The notes beneath the pieces were generated by a model. The model saw only the letters and a program-made list of their open reading frames with translations, had not been told where the DNA came from and did no database searches. The translations under genes and the position numbers were made by a program. A DNA stretch of 64,000 nt, taken from the NCBI GenBank assembly GCA_029953675.1, contig JAMWBK010000006.1:124001-188000 (forward strand), in the 5' to 3' direction. The stretch comes from Rhodosorus marinus. Lineage: Eukaryota; Rhodophyta; Stylonematophyceae; Stylonematales; Stylonemataceae. Each line of letters opens with the position of its first letter. The stretch's first letter is position 1. Positions 10,747 through 22,728 of the stretch are shown here, piece by piece.

Positions 10747-12713
10747 ATGGCGGGGAATCTAGATACAAACAGTTCCTTTACAGAGCTTTGCCATCGCTGT
10801 CGCGAGGGCGACTTGTCTGCAGTCAAGGACGCAATACTCTCGGGTATCAACATCAACGCCAGAGATGTTTGGGATGCAACGCCGCTGTACTACGCTTGCC
10901 TAACTGGCCGGAGCGATGTTGTGCAGTTTCTCCTCGAGGCTGGTATGGAAACGCTTCTGAACGGACTAGGCCTTTCTTACAGGACGTATGTAGGTACGTG
11001 AACGTATTATTTTGATGTCTTACGGTTGCTTTCAATCCACCCCCTCGGAATCTGTCCTCTCAGGAGCTGTTTGCGACGTCGATACCTTCGACGGAGAGAG
11101 GTGCTTCTACGCAGCACTAAATCTTCAAGTCAGAACAATCCTGCAGACCTATGGAGATCGTGTGCTCGTTTCACACGACAACCGTTTTTATCGCTTCATT
11201 TCCTCCTTGAGAGTTGATCCTTCCGTCGCTGATTTCGCAATTTTCGGTGAGGATACTCACGACCGAGTGATGCTATCCGCAGCTATCCTTTCCGCGCGAA
11301 GTCCAGCGCTGCATGGGTTCTTGAAACGATCGAGTGACCTTGGAAGACGTGGATATGTTCAGGTAGGAATATTCGCACCTATAAGATCTTGACCGGTATG
11401 CTGTGGGGCGGCTTCCGCGCGCGCAGTGCATGAAACCGCTGAAATTGTCATAATCATACACAGCCCGTTGGTTTTCCGCCACCTATGTTGCCGCTCCGAC
11501 GTCGGCCAACCTCATATCCATCCCATGACCTTGTGTTAGGTGAAAACGCAGACACTGGCGAAGGCGCTTAAAGAGTACATCTACCGCGGGAGCGTGGACA
11601 TCTCAGAAGATGAGGCGGATGAATTTGTACGTACCGGAAAAGCTTTTGGTATGGATTCGCTTGTCAGGCTTTTGGAAGCATCAAGCCCGTTGCGTCTTCG
11701 TCACCAAGAAAAAAGGAGAAAGTTCGAGCTCCTGAGAGGCAGGGTCAGTCACCGCAACCCGAGGCTTGTCCTTGCGGACGACACTTCGCGGGAGGAAGTT
11801 CGCGTGCAGTTTTCACTTATCGTGAATGCGGTGATTCAGGAAGACTTCTCTCGGAATCTGTTCGCCGACGCCTCCGTTAGAACACGCGAACGCACGTTTC
11901 GGTGTCACAAGGTATGACATGCTGGGCAGCTAGTTTGCAAGAAGAACATCCCCTAAGAGGACTATGTATGGGCGCTTTGCCAATCAGGTTTTTCTGAGGA
12001 GGTGTGAATACTTTCGCTTACATGATCATTTCGATGAACTGTCCGGCCAATCGGAACTGAAGAGTCGAAAAGGCTCTGCAAGGGGTCAATTGAAGGAGTA
12101 CAACCTAGAAGACGTTTCTCCGGAAGCCTTTGAGGAATTCTTGCGGATCCTGTACACAGACAAATTTCACGCCGGAGAGGGAACTGACTTAGAGTTGGCC
12201 GTTGAGGTCCTCCAGCTCAGCGATATGTTGCTTGCGCCAAGTCATTTCAAGGGTGACATTGAAAACTGGATGTCCAAAATCCCGTTTGAAGAAGATACGC
12301 TGATAGGGGATTTGCTAGAGGTTTGTTGCGTAGTGAAAACGTTGCAGCTGTCTAAGGTCGCCACTGCAAGGTCTGAACAGGTTATCGCTATCTTCGACTG
12401 CTAGGTTTCAGAGGTGTTTGATCTTAATCAGCTGAGGTCGACTGTTGTGGAGTACATCAGAGATCGAGTCTGGGAAGCGCGATCGGATCTTCAAGATTTG
12501 TCTCTGAGTTTCTTAGAGAGAGTACTCTCTGAAGCATTCCTCTGGATCGTCTTCGAGGATGTGCGCGAAGAATCCCTCGGGGTAATGCTTAATGATACTC
12601 ACGCTGAGCAAGTGCACAGGGAACAAGCAGCAGCATTGGTAGATGCGAGACTTACAACTGTTTTCGGCGAAGGGTATAAGGACTTCATTTTTGAATACGA
12701 TAAGGCGCACTAG
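10747..12713 (+). CDS. ABTB1: Ankyrin repeat and BTB/POZ protein (ABTB1 type), 5 exons
   Basis: Exons are 10747-10942, 11064-11362, 11540-11911, 11988-12320 and 12405-12713, with introns of 121, 177, 76 and 84 nt; joined product about 502 aa. Two N-terminal ankyrin repeats include ARDVWDATPLYYACLTGR, and the next exon gives VDTFDGERCFYAAL, both highly characteristic of ABTB1 (plants carry an orthologue). Two BTB domains follow (about residues 130-220 and 270-370), each starting in a conserved position, with a BACK-like helical end. The start at 10747 (CCCATGG) is preferred; no earlier in-frame ATG exists. The family links ubiquitin ligase cullin-3 to substrates or assists translation; which applies here is unknown. 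The last intron has an alternative 24-nt reading, but only the 84-nt intron aligns with the family. Confidence 0.9.
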
Positions 12714-14278
12714 ATGTGGGCTTGTTGACCCTTAAGATGTCAAGCCGGAAGGTTCCCCTCTCTTGCACATTGGAGACTGTCGATGTGGAAATTCTTCTAC
12801 TGTCAGAAAAAATGAGTTGTAGATGCCGGATTACTGAAAATCGGGCGTGCGCTAATGCTCAGGTTCCACTCCCAACAACTTGCAGTGCACTCGGGCGAGA
12901 GCAACTCTTCTCCATGCTCTGACATACAGAAATACGCCTTGTGCATAAAAGATTTCCACAACGCTCGGAAACAGTTTGAATTCAGTTTTCTGATGTATCC
13001 ACTTTGCATACTGGAATAGTCTCCCATCCCACAAGTGCTGCTTCAGTAAAGCTAATGCTACTGAACTTGAGGAATCCACCGAATCCCAGCAGTCACGAAC
13101 AACTCCGCTTGGGCCGCAAGCGTGCAGAAGTCGCTTGGGGGATAGTTAGGCATATTCTAAAAATAGTATCCATGAGACAATCTGTTCAAATTCATATCGA
13201 TATTTAAAAGCAAAAGCATACCTGGTCAAAACAATTTCCAAAATAAAAATGAGTCACTCGAAATTACAATGAAATACACCTTGAGCGTATATGACAATTG
13301 AATTACAGATTGTGATCTGTGATAAGTTTGTATCCTGTCTATATCTGGTGATAACATGGATTGATATCCAAATTATATCAAAATATGACCAACAGTATTC
13401 ATCGCGGAATCAATAATTGAGGCGTTTGTCCTAGATTAAGATCCAGATGACCACTCAGGTGGCGCTTGGATGCTCGCATGTGTCCAAAAATAGTGCCCAA
13501 CAGTGGTTGCTCCTTTGTGTCGCACCCAGCGCACCTTGCGAGTGGTTTGCTGTAAGCGTTGGTTTTCCAGCACCAGGTAAGGGAGGGTATTTTAATTTAT
13601 CTTTGCGGGTTTCTTCAGTAGAAACGCGTGTGTTCTATTGAATAAAACAATTAGGAGGACAGACAAGGACTGATGGCAATACAAAAATTCTCACCTCCCC
13701 TGTGGCGAAGTTCAACAATATATACTCATCTATTGGTCTGTATCAGACTCATCCCAAAATATCATCCAATAAATATGCTTTATTTTGCGCTCGGGCAGAT
13801 ACTCCGCGATATTCGGACTTTCATTGGATAAATACTCGGAAACGAATCTTAATTGGACGTATTTCCCTTGTAACGCTCGGCCCTTTGACCAGTGGATTGG
13901 TCTTTCCCAGAGACGATCGCCGAAAAAGAACCTTATTGGACAGTACTGATATCAGTTCTTCTATAGAAGGAAATGATTGGATTATGAGGACAGTAAGCTC
14001 ACTTTCTTAGAAGCCAGGGCTCGGGTAGGATTTTGCCGGGGTGCGTACTAGTGTCAGCAGCGACGACCAAGCGCATTTTTCATTGACGGGCACTGTGTGA
14101 TATAACTGAAGGTTCCATAGCAAAAACCTGACGGCAATCGGGGAGCTCGTACACGAGGTGTGTAGATGTGAGTGAGGAAGAGAGAATAGTTTGTGAGGTT
14201 TAATAAGCTAGCCAGAAGGGATTGCAAGGGAGGTGGCGGTGGAGGAGGGTTTCTTGTGAGTTTAACAGGTTGGATCGG
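12714..14278. other. Intergenic region with one weak antisense open frame
   Basis: A stop-free frame on the minus strand from about 13150 to 12852 encodes a protein-like segment (for example LWDGRLFQYAKWIHQK) ending in a stop, but it has no ATG, no convincing upstream exon and no family I recognise. 13200-13420 is AT-rich. Nothing else is supported. Confidence 0.35.
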
Positions 14279-14716
14279 ATGTCGACCTCTGTTTGGACAG
14301 GAGTTGAGAAATATTTTGACAGATACGAGGAGAGCTTGAGAGCAAAACAGATAGATATGGAAATGGAACTGCAGCAGGACAAGCGAGCTCATATGGAGCC
14401 AGAGGACAAGAAGCGGAAAAGGAAGCGAATTGTAATTCCGCGAGCTCTGGTTGAAGAGGCAATGAGAGATCTTGACGGTACCACAGCAGCAAGAGCGAAG
14501 CACATGAGCAACCAGGAAAGAGATCTCGTCCTTCTCAAGAGAAAACTTCGCAACCGGGAGTCCGCGAAGAGGTCGAACATGAAGAGGCAGATGGAAGCAT
14601 CCGCGCTTCAGGCTGAGCTGTCTCACGTTACCCAGCTGTTGGAGCAGGAGCTTCTACAGTTAGAGCAATTCCAGGCTGCGCGGAAGGGTCTCCATCCTGA
14701 GACTGCTCGAAGATAG
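14279..14716 (+). CDS. Small bZIP transcription-factor-like protein
   Basis: Single exon, 145 aa. The order is: N-terminal acidic helix (1-45), a lysine/arginine patch KKRKRKR at 44-50 that looks like a nuclear localisation signal, a linker, and a bZIP at about 84-131. The basic region reads LRNRESAKRSNMKRQ; Asn92 is the invariant bZIP Asn, but the position eight residues later, nearly always Arg, is Asn100. The zipper is short: Leu110 fits the canonical first zipper Leu and Leu114, 121 and 128 form a heptad series. The upstream frame is open but has no ATG before 14279. Family members bind DNA as dimers; the odd residue makes DNA binding uncertain, so it could act as a dominant partner or bind an altered site. 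Confidence 0.82.
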   Translation: MSTSVWTGVEKYFDRYEESLRAKQIDMEMELQQDKRAHMEPEDKKRKRKRIVIPRALVEEAMRDLDGTTAARAKHMSNQERDLVLLKRKLRNRESAKRSNMKRQMEASALQAELSHVTQLLEQELLQLEQFQAARKGLHPETARR

Positions 14717-15509
14717 AACAACAACTTTCGTGACATGGCACTATTGATGTGTAGCCCAATTTTTATATCCATTAACCAATATATTGTAGCTGACTACCAG
14801 AAGGCTAACTATCTAACCGCTTCGTCGGTGGAAACTAATATGAATAAAATCCCTGACTTCTTTGTACGCCAGCTTGACTGCTCTCCGGTTGGGAGTGACG
14901 TATTAGCCTCTTCTTGCACAAAAGTACATAGAGCTAAAACCTGGGGCCTTTCTATGGATTCTGGCTCGTTCGGACATGGACTGCTTAATGACTTCGTACT
15001 CTTTCACCGTCCCTCCTTCATGGCCACCATTTTACTAGTGCGGACGGAGCACCCTACCTTTTGATGGTGATCTATATTCATGTATAGAAGCGCGCCCCAT
15101 TCTTACCCCTCTTTTCAATCCAAAGGTCAAAAACTGATCTGTACCTTTGGGTGGTTATCAACTCTATGCTTTCGGAATCGTAGGTTCTGGACTGGAGCTG
15201 GGTTTGACCGGGCGAACGAGGATCGATTTGAGCAATGTTATCCACCGCCCTTTTAAAAATGCACATCTGGGACGAAGGAATAAAGCCGTGAAAGGTTGTT
15301 GAGCTCTAGGACTCTAAAATAAGCGAGCGAGCCGGCCTCCATTTCGAACTCCAAAGACCGTCGTTTTTCGGCACGGAACGATGAAACAAAAAAAGTTCTC
15401 TTTTCATGAAAAGTTTTCTCATTGGGCGCGAGAGAATGTCGGAAATGCTTCCTCCGCTATCCACATGGGTTAAATAGTGCTCCCTACTCTCCGGGCTTTT
15501 GTTGCCTTT
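14717..15509. other. Intergenic region between convergent genes
   Basis: It lies between the 3' end of the bZIP gene and the 3' end of the OTU protease gene, which face each other. I find only short open frames with no recognisable content; the likely content is two 3' UTRs. Confidence 0.5.
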
Positions 15510-16163
15510 CTAAACTTCCAGGAGCAAGTCAAAATGGCCGCGATCCGCAGACCCACTGTATAAAAGGCCGACTGAGTTCTTCCCAAAGTCATGCGTTTGG
15601 TAGCATCGGACCTCGTTATGCTCGCTTACAAACATTTCAATTCGAAGGCCCATAGCTCTGGCTATCATCATCAACTCGACCTCCCCAAACTGGGCTCCAA
15701 GCCAGTGGCCGTCCATACCACCCTCCATTGTTGTCTTGAGAAAGTCCTCGAGCTCTGCCTCTTCAAAACCAAATTCCTTCAGTTTTTCAGAGTAGTATCC
15801 TGGAGCAGACTCTGCCTCCTTCTTCAAAAGTTTTCTGATGTCGCCTTCACTGAAATCGAGATCCACAGCTACTTCCGTACCCGACTCCTGCAGAGCATTC
15901 AAACCAGCAGCTACAGCATGGAAGCCGCAGTTCCCATCTCCGGGAATAGAGACGAGCTTGTATCTCCTCCCTTTGGCATCAGTAAGTGGTTCCTCGTCTG
16001 CGCTCTTCACAATTTGAAAAACGGCAAAAATCACGAAACCCAGAAGAATCAACGCCAAGGGTACCGACATTGTATAAGGAACGTTGTCCGCTCCCATATC
16101 AGCCCTCATTTTATCCAAATGCGCAAGCACTCGCTCAGTAACAAGCTTGCTCAAGTCTGCCAT
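15510..16163 (-). CDS. Membrane-anchored OTU-family cysteine protease
   Basis: Single exon, 217 aa from the first ATG at 16163. A predicted transmembrane helix covers about residues 33-52 (PLALILLGFVIFAVFQIV). The OTU domain follows: GDGNCGFHAVAAG places Asp76 and catalytic Cys79, and the C-terminal RGHFDLL gives His210, so the triad elements are present. OTU enzymes usually cleave ubiquitin or ubiquitin-like chains; the membrane anchor suggests action at an organelle surface, possibly ER, which is inference. The reading frame stays open upstream to beyond 16391 without an ATG, and a TATATATATATA element at 16436-16447 implies a leader of roughly 240 nt that also holds a 5-codon upstream ORF near 16292. 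A longer protein from a non-ATG start cannot be excluded. Confidence 0.85.
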   Translation of the reverse strand: MADLSKLVTERVLAHLDKMRADMGADNVPYTMSVPLALILLGFVIFAVFQIVKSADEEPLTDAKGRRYKLVSIPGDGNCGFHAVAAGLNALQESGTEVAVDLDFSEGDIRKLLKKEAESAPGYYSEKLKEFGFEEAELEDFLKTTMEGGMDGHWLGAQFGEVELMMIARAMGLRIEMFVSEHNEVRCYQTHDFGKNSVGLLYSGSADRGHFDLLLEV

Positions 16164-16435
16164 GTCAACCTCCTTTTCCTCAGAACCTAATAACTTCACA
16201 AAGCCGACGCGACCCTCCAACCTCAGAACCAAGTCTAAAGTCTCCAGCAGGAACTCAACCAGAGTCCCAACCCCTCTAACCTCGCCCCAACATAAACCAC
16301 AGAGTCGAGCAATGCAAAGCACCACAGCCAAAACCGCAGCCCTTTCGCTCACAGAGAGCCCCTCTCCCCCTACGCACCTCCTTTCTCCCACCCTAACGTC
16401 GCCCGCTCAGCCACAAGCCCCTTCACCTCTTCCTC

Positions 16436-16447
16436 TATATATATATA
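16436..16447 (-). promoter_or_regulatory. TATA-like element of the OTU gene
   Basis: A 12-base alternating TA run lies 273 nt upstream of the OTU start codon on the minus strand, at the upstream edge of the G/T-rich (coding-strand) leader. Its position matches the TATA-like elements of other genes in the window. Confidence 0.45.
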
Positions 16448-19439
16448 GCTGCTTCGAGCCCGTGGGCAGCGATTCAGCTGCTTCGTGGCTTTCACCGCTA
16501 AAAAAAAACAAACGCTCAACTTACAAAACCAGAACTTCTTATATAAATACATTTTTAAAATAATCAACACTCTTAACCCCCTTCCTGACTTTAACAAATA
16601 ACCATTTTAGTTTTAGACATTCAATTATTTTGGATTGATAAGGAGGGGATGGAGGGAACAATAATTTATGTGACGAAATAGATCATAGATTTCCTGTGCT
16701 GGCCGTTTTAGGAGTTTGCTTTTGCTGAAACTGCTTCTGAATAGTGTTGTATCATTAAGAACAAGAAGGGGAGGAAGGATTTCTTCACAATTTTTTGTAT
16801 TTCAACGCCTCTGCTGTTTTTTTTACGACAAGAAAATATTAATGGACAGACCGGGGGGGAACATTGGTTTTTCTAGCCCGCTCTGATTCGGGGGGTTCTC
16901 AGCCAGTACGACATAATGTATTAGGATATTTTTAGAAGTCCCCGGATTCCAAAAAACGGAAGAAGGCTTATCCAATCATTCGTCAACAAATCACGGCGTC
17001 GCGGTACATCATTCGTTCATGTTCCATCATTATCCAATTATCGCACAATATATCATTCATAATATGTTTATTTCTACCCATGTGCATGGAGCAATGGCCG
17101 ACATCGCACCCCAAGATCAAAGCTGCCATCGGAAAGGACTGAAAAAAGAAAAATAACATTGTCCGTGTAAGAATAAAATTGTTAGAACTCTTTGGGGAGG
17201 TTCTCACAAAAAATATCATCTATAAGACACTTGCTGATATTTCATTGGTGTTCGTTTGAGCGAAAGAATCTAAGAAAAAAAATCGCCTTATCCGACACCG
17301 AAATATTTGAAAAATTCCATGTATGCAATTATTTCTTGGATTGAACACAGTACTGCTTTTACAGGCACAGAGAGCTAAAAGGGCTTCGGTGAGTCCATGT
17401 GAATAGCGCGGGAACGAGTAGGAATGGGGCATGGCGCATGCCCTTATTGAGGATGAATGCCATCGTTGATCGTAATAAAAATTCGATTTGGGGCTTATCT
17501 CTATGGGACATTTGGGGGCAAGCTTGTGTGGATCGGCGAGGGGCCAGTTGAAATCGCCGATTTGGCTTGCACCGGGGCAACGGTGGCATCGAAACCTTTG
17601 AAATCTGATCCAAATGCGATAGGGCAATTGGGGCATGCCCCGTGCCCACCTTCACTGAGAGGAACCCGTACAAGGTGACGTGAATGTGTCAATAGCCGAT
17701 ACTATTCAGAGTTTTCTGATTGAACTCGTATTGTCGTGCAGCGTGGCTTGAGGTACATTCGTGATGCCTTGAACCAATTGTCCCGGCATACGTCCGCACG
17801 CACGCACGCACGCACAAGTCTCACGTTATCTCCCCGAAATGCTCCAAGGATGTTGTTTTCGAGTGATCTGATATCAGCAGCCTTTTTTCCTCCGTATGTA
17901 GCTACTACATACCTGAACGAGGCTTCGTATTCGTGCTTGGATTCCGGCTCATAGACTGAATCCTGAGTTTGCATGGGAAAGGTTACAAGCTGCGAAAAGA
18001 TCGTACAGAGAGACTCGTTAGTGTCCCAAAGTACTAGCAGAAGGGTAGCAAGCCGGGGGGGCACAGGAGGTCTTAATTTGCAGCAAGACGCAAGCATCCT
18101 TCATGGAATTTTTTGTCGTTTGTTAGAACGGGTGTAGTTGTGAGCATTTTGAACGTATCGATTTTGTGCGCGGGTGCCTTTCCATCTAATCCGGACGGAA
18201 TAGGTAAGTCCGCGAGGCTACAGCAGCGACGAACTGATCGGTAGCGCAAAGTGACAAGGAGAATAGGTTGCCATCGTGGGTACCACTTTTACAATACCGA
18301 GCCACTTTCAATGGCGGCTATTCGTAATGCATACTGATCTCAATCATTCATCGAACGGTGATGCGTTGGGAATGAACCCCTGCCTGATCACTTCAGCATC
18401 TTTGTTCTTTGAATCAATTTCTTCCAGTGCCGTGAGTTGGCATCAGTCACAGTCATTACATTAGCAAAGAGCTGACGTGTCGCCCAGACGAGGGGAAAGT
18501 AAAACATAGGCCACTGTGGAGAGGGTTTGGAATAGGCCCTGAACTCCGCATCGAGAGGGCCTCCTCAACATGAGTCTAGAAACTGACGAGGGCACGGCTA
18601 GAAAAGCTTACATCTTCATCTGGGAGAAGTGAGGACCCGTCGAATAGCCAAGGGAATGATTACATGCTTTCCTTTTCCGGCGCCTGGCTTTCAGTGACAA
18701 AGACAATGTTCATGGAGTCTAAAACACGTGGAACAAACAATAGCAGTAACCACGTACGCTACATTTGCTCGCATTATAATCAGACAGTCAACGTAGGCCA
18801 ACATGGCAGACGCAAGCAATGATAGGGTGGTTCGAATTCCATTCCAAACGCCAGACAACGGCATACCAACTACATAAGACGGCGCCCTCTCCAATCCTCA
18901 GAGAAGCCGTATCTCCCGCACCTTTGCTACCCGCCTACCAACGGTATCACGGAATTCGATGAGGCTCAACAACGCACTTGCTACTCATTCCAGTCTCTGT
19001 CTGCAAGTCACTAGACGGATCCCCTACAACCCTGAGCTACTAGAAAGCTGTGTCCTGTCCTCTCCAACACACGCTTGTCGGCGGTCAATTCCCGAAACGC
19101 TTTTGCCGGTTAAGTTTGTATAAGTAGCGAAGCTTCCGTACCCGCAGTTTGCTCTCCTCAATAGCACCAAACCCACGCAATTCAGATGCCCGAAGGTGTC
19201 CGTAAGAATACCGCGACAGATTGGATGGGCGGCGGGACTGAGCCGCGTCGAACGGGCGAAAAGGAGGAGCAGTTAAAAATTCGAAGTTGCTTAAGCCCGA
19301 AAAGATGAGCAGTTGAAGTCGACTTGGAGCAGTGTTTCTGATATGTGAGCTAGTGTCGTCTTCTGGAGTGTCGTAGTGTCAGCGCGGTGGGCGGTGACAG
19401 GCTTATGGGTGAACTAGTCGGTAGCCTTTGAAACCCAAT
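16448..19439. other. Gene-poor interval with two doubtful coding-like stretches
   Basis: Two stretches look slightly protein-like: plus 17457-17678 and minus 18097-17702, the latter with a possible acceptor TTCGCAG near 17995 and donor GTATGT near 17910. Neither has a recognisable family or a consistent multi-exon model. A (CGCA) microsatellite of about five units lies at 17796-17815. The remainder, including AT-rich 16550-17200, shows nothing I can support. Confidence 0.4.
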
Positions 19440-21135
19440 ATGAGCACGAGCGCGCTGATTAAGAAGTCGACAGCGGCGATTCCTCCAATGGCTCTGAACA
19501 CGGCAAAGCTCCGGCTTCAAGTTATGGAGCGGAACAGTTGCATGCCTGCATCCGAGTTCGAGGTCGGGCGACTTGCAAACGCCTTGGTGACCTCACGGGA
19601 CTTTGCTGGAATTAGATCACTGGTGGCCATTCTCACTTGGAAAAAATCCACTCAAAAAGTCTCCGCATTCACCTACGAGAGGCTCGTCCAAGGCTCGTTG
19701 AGGCATGATGAGTTGGGGACTCAAACAGCGCTGCGGCTGTACAGGAACTTGTTCTGGCGAGGAATAAAACCCACGAGCTCTACTTTCGCGATGATCATGG
19801 CTAGATTGACGCATGAGAAGAAGCTCGATCTCGCTCTTAAGGTCTACGCTCACTTCCAGAATGTAGTAGCTGTCAAAGACATCGGCATCTCAAACTCACT
19901 CCTGTCGGTGCTGAGCAAGAAAGGTGATCTCAAACGCATGAGGTGAGGAGAGCGCCCCCCATCGGTCCAGCACACCCCGTGAAACTCACTCTATATCTTG
20001 CTTTATATACGGCTGCAGGATTGTGTTCGATCGGATCAAGATGAAAGGAATCTCGCCAGATGTACGAACCTTCACGATATTCATGGACGCTCACTATCGT
20101 CGCGGTGAAATGGAAGGGGTGCAAAAAGCGTGGATGGCTATGGAGAGGAGAAAGATTCAGCCAGACGATGTTGCTGTGCAGATTCTGCTAAAATCTCTCG
20201 GTAAGCTGAGCGGGGCGATAGCAGCTGAGGACACCCTCTTGTCTAGACCAAGCTCAAACGCGGGCGCCTGGGAAGAAGTCATTGCAGCGTACGGAAGAGA
20301 GAGAAACCAACGGAAATCTGGAGAGGTTTTCCTTAAAATGGTGGAGTCTGGGGTGAAGCCCTCCGAAAGAACCTTCGTGGAACTAGCAAGGTCAGCGTTT
20401 AGAAGCAATCGCTGGTTTCCGTTTCCATGTTTGCCTTGCGATGCGCAGATGGACTATTCTAAATCTGCATCACAAACTCGTTTCATGTTTAGAATTTGTC
20501 AACCGGAATCGGTCCTTCGGGAAATGGATGTTCATAGCATCCCCCCAACGGAGTGGGTTTTCGCCGCGATGATGCACCGCTACGCGAAGGTCGGCGTAGC
20601 CCAAAAGGCTTTAGAGATCGAGAGGACGATGGTCAGTCGAGGAATTCAACCATCGGAGAGGACTCAGCTTGAAATCGCTCGTGCCTTTGCCCGCAGTGGG
20701 AATGTGGACGAGGTGAAATCCCGCTTGGGCAAGAGAAACGATTTACAAGCCCTTAATACGTACATCCAAGCCTATTGCGAGAAAGGCGACGTTTCTCAAG
20801 CTGTAGAAATCTTTAGATGTTTATTGAAGAGCGGGCACGAACCCAACGAACGAACATATGGATATATGATAGCCGCGCATGCTCGAGATGGAGATGCCGG
20901 TGGTGCCGAGCTTGCTTACAAAGAACTGATGGAGAAAGGACTGAAACCTTATTTAAGCATATTCATGGACATGGTGCGTGTGAGGCACAAGGCTGGAGAT
21001 GCCGTTGGTCTCCTCGCGATCTACAGTAGCGCGCTTGAGGTTGGACTGGGAACTCGTCGACTGCTTATTCCCATCAAAGCTGCTCTGAAAGATCTTGGTA
21101 GGCCAGATTTGGTTTCCAAACTTAATGCTGGTTGA
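19440..21135 (+). CDS. Second P-type pentatricopeptide repeat protein
   Basis: Exons 19440-19942 and 20019-21135 are joined over a 76-nt intron (donor GTGAGG, acceptor TGCAG); the frame and a PPR motif (MRIVFDRIKMKGISPD) are restored. The product is 539 aa as drawn. PPR motifs start at about residue 90 and run to the end, with typical spacing; there is no E/DYW domain. The start is the ATG at 19440, after an upstream in-frame stop-free stretch without ATG; the N terminus is Ser/Thr/Lys-rich with few acids, fitting organelle import. One repeat is interrupted by about 25-34 extra residues encoded at 20391-20492, probably a further in-frame intron (see findings), which would give 505-515 aa. Role: organellar RNA binding by family. 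Confidence 0.88.
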
Positions 21136-22728
21136 ACCAAAAGCACGGTCCTTGACCAGGTGCCCGCCTCGACACCGCTGTTTGACTCTGAGCTGTGGTA
21201 CAGAAAGCATTTGCCACGGGCGAGTCTATTGATTAGCCTCCCATTAACATTAACAAGTAAACTGACAGAACGTAAAACCGTAGCCTCCTTTAGCGGCAGG
21301 TGGGTCCTACTGCCATGTGGGTCGGGGTTTTCGCTGTTTACCCCTCGAAACCCCCTGTTTTCGCGGGTTTAACCACTTCTGGGTCGTAAACAGCGAAAAA
21401 CCCGACCCACTTGGCACAACCCTACTGCTGCAACTTGCGTTGATGGTGTACTCCATTGATCGCTCTAACCCCCTGTGATCGGATTACAGCGGCGTTGTAC
21501 AGATGACTTCTATGACTGCAAATACCAACTGAGGGGAGAGAAAACACGTGATCTTCCTCGGTTACCACATGATCGGCGACACTCGATCGTTCAGAACGAA
21601 GCATACTTGCGCTCCTTCCTCTCCCCCTCCCCCCCACAAAAAAAAGAATAACTTTGCAGGAACCCGCTGCGGTCAGATTGTTGAGCTGCTGCACGTTGGA
21701 TTCTCACAGAAAGCCTCCGGTAAATCTATGCAAATGGCTTTATTAAAAACAATCCAATCGGTTTTGACGCTGGAGAAGTATTTCCTAGAAATCCCGCCAA
21801 TAAGCTTCAGGTTCAAGTTGTACAGGACTAAACTATCCTGTCGCGGGGGGAGTACGCCTTCAAAAATGATTCAAGTTCATACGGGTAAAGCTGAAAATTC
21901 GTGGCGTCCGTAACATTACTCTTCTTGAAAATAAAAACCCGACTCTGAGGTATAAACATGAAACCGCCTAGAGGGGTAAACGGATATTGACCCAGGACTG
22001 CACGAAAGAACTCGCTTCGCTGCCCAACGGCGCTCACGTTTTATTAAATAAATTAAAAGGTATACTAAAATCAACGGAAATTAGTATCTATTTTTATCGT
22101 AAAATAAAGATTGGGTATAGGATCACCTCGTCGTGGCAACTTCTTGAATTTAATAAGAAAAAAGTGACATCCTTGATGTTTGATCGTTGAAAAAATGAAC
22201 TAGAAGTATCGCAAGGTTTTAATTCGTGCGTTTTTTCTTCTTTTTTCGATTTGTTTTTGAGCTGGTGCCCCATAGGCCCGTCAAGGAATCTGGCAAATCT
22301 GGCCAGTGTATTTCTTGGGTAACCAATCGGAAGATATGAACACAGTTTCTATTGGATATGGAATTTCCGTTTGTCCAATGATAACCTCTAAATTCCAATC
22401 TATTTTCGGAGATGTTCATTTGAAATATTGTTTCTAACAAGTTTTGTGCTCGTAGGGGCAACCTTAGGTTTGGTTGTCCATGGAAAGGTGTGTGCATAGG
22501 CTTTTTGGCTGGTGCTTGCTGAGGCGTCTGGGCAGACGATCGAGAGCTCAGGTTCCGAGGGCATCCACAGAGGGTATCGGAATGTAGAGAGAGTTTGTTC
22601 GAAAAACCACGGTTGGGCGTTTAGGGTAGTGCCTGTGGTGTAGATGATTGGAGAAGGGTGATAGAGGTGGGTGTGTTTGGGCCTTGTCGGATGTCAGTTG
22701 AGCTCGTCTCGTGTTTACCTTAAGCAAG
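21136..22728. other. Intergenic region with a foldback element
   Basis: It contains the inverted repeat at 21306-21428, then AT-rich sequence, then from about 22500 a G/T-rich plus-strand leader that precedes the kinase start codon. No gene is supported. Confidence 0.5.
21306..21428. repeat. Foldback element with flanking 8-bp direct repeats
   Basis: Arms at 21317-21341 and 21386-21410 (gtgggtcgggg/ttttcgctgtttac type) are inverted copies of each other with one or two mismatches, separated by 44 bases. The octamer cctactgc occurs at 21306-21313 and again at 21421-21428, as a target-site duplication would. It could be a small non-autonomous transposable element or a simple hairpin. Confidence 0.55.

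Noticed and set aside
12381-12404. A 24-nt intron in the ankyrin/BTB gene
   Set aside because: It keeps frame, but the 84-nt intron starting at 12321 (GTTTGT, same donor as in the kinase) gives an exact alignment with the family across the junction.
18115-18204. Plus-strand stretch ending in a perfect GTAAGT donor
   Set aside because: No ATG in frame and no downstream exon could be joined.
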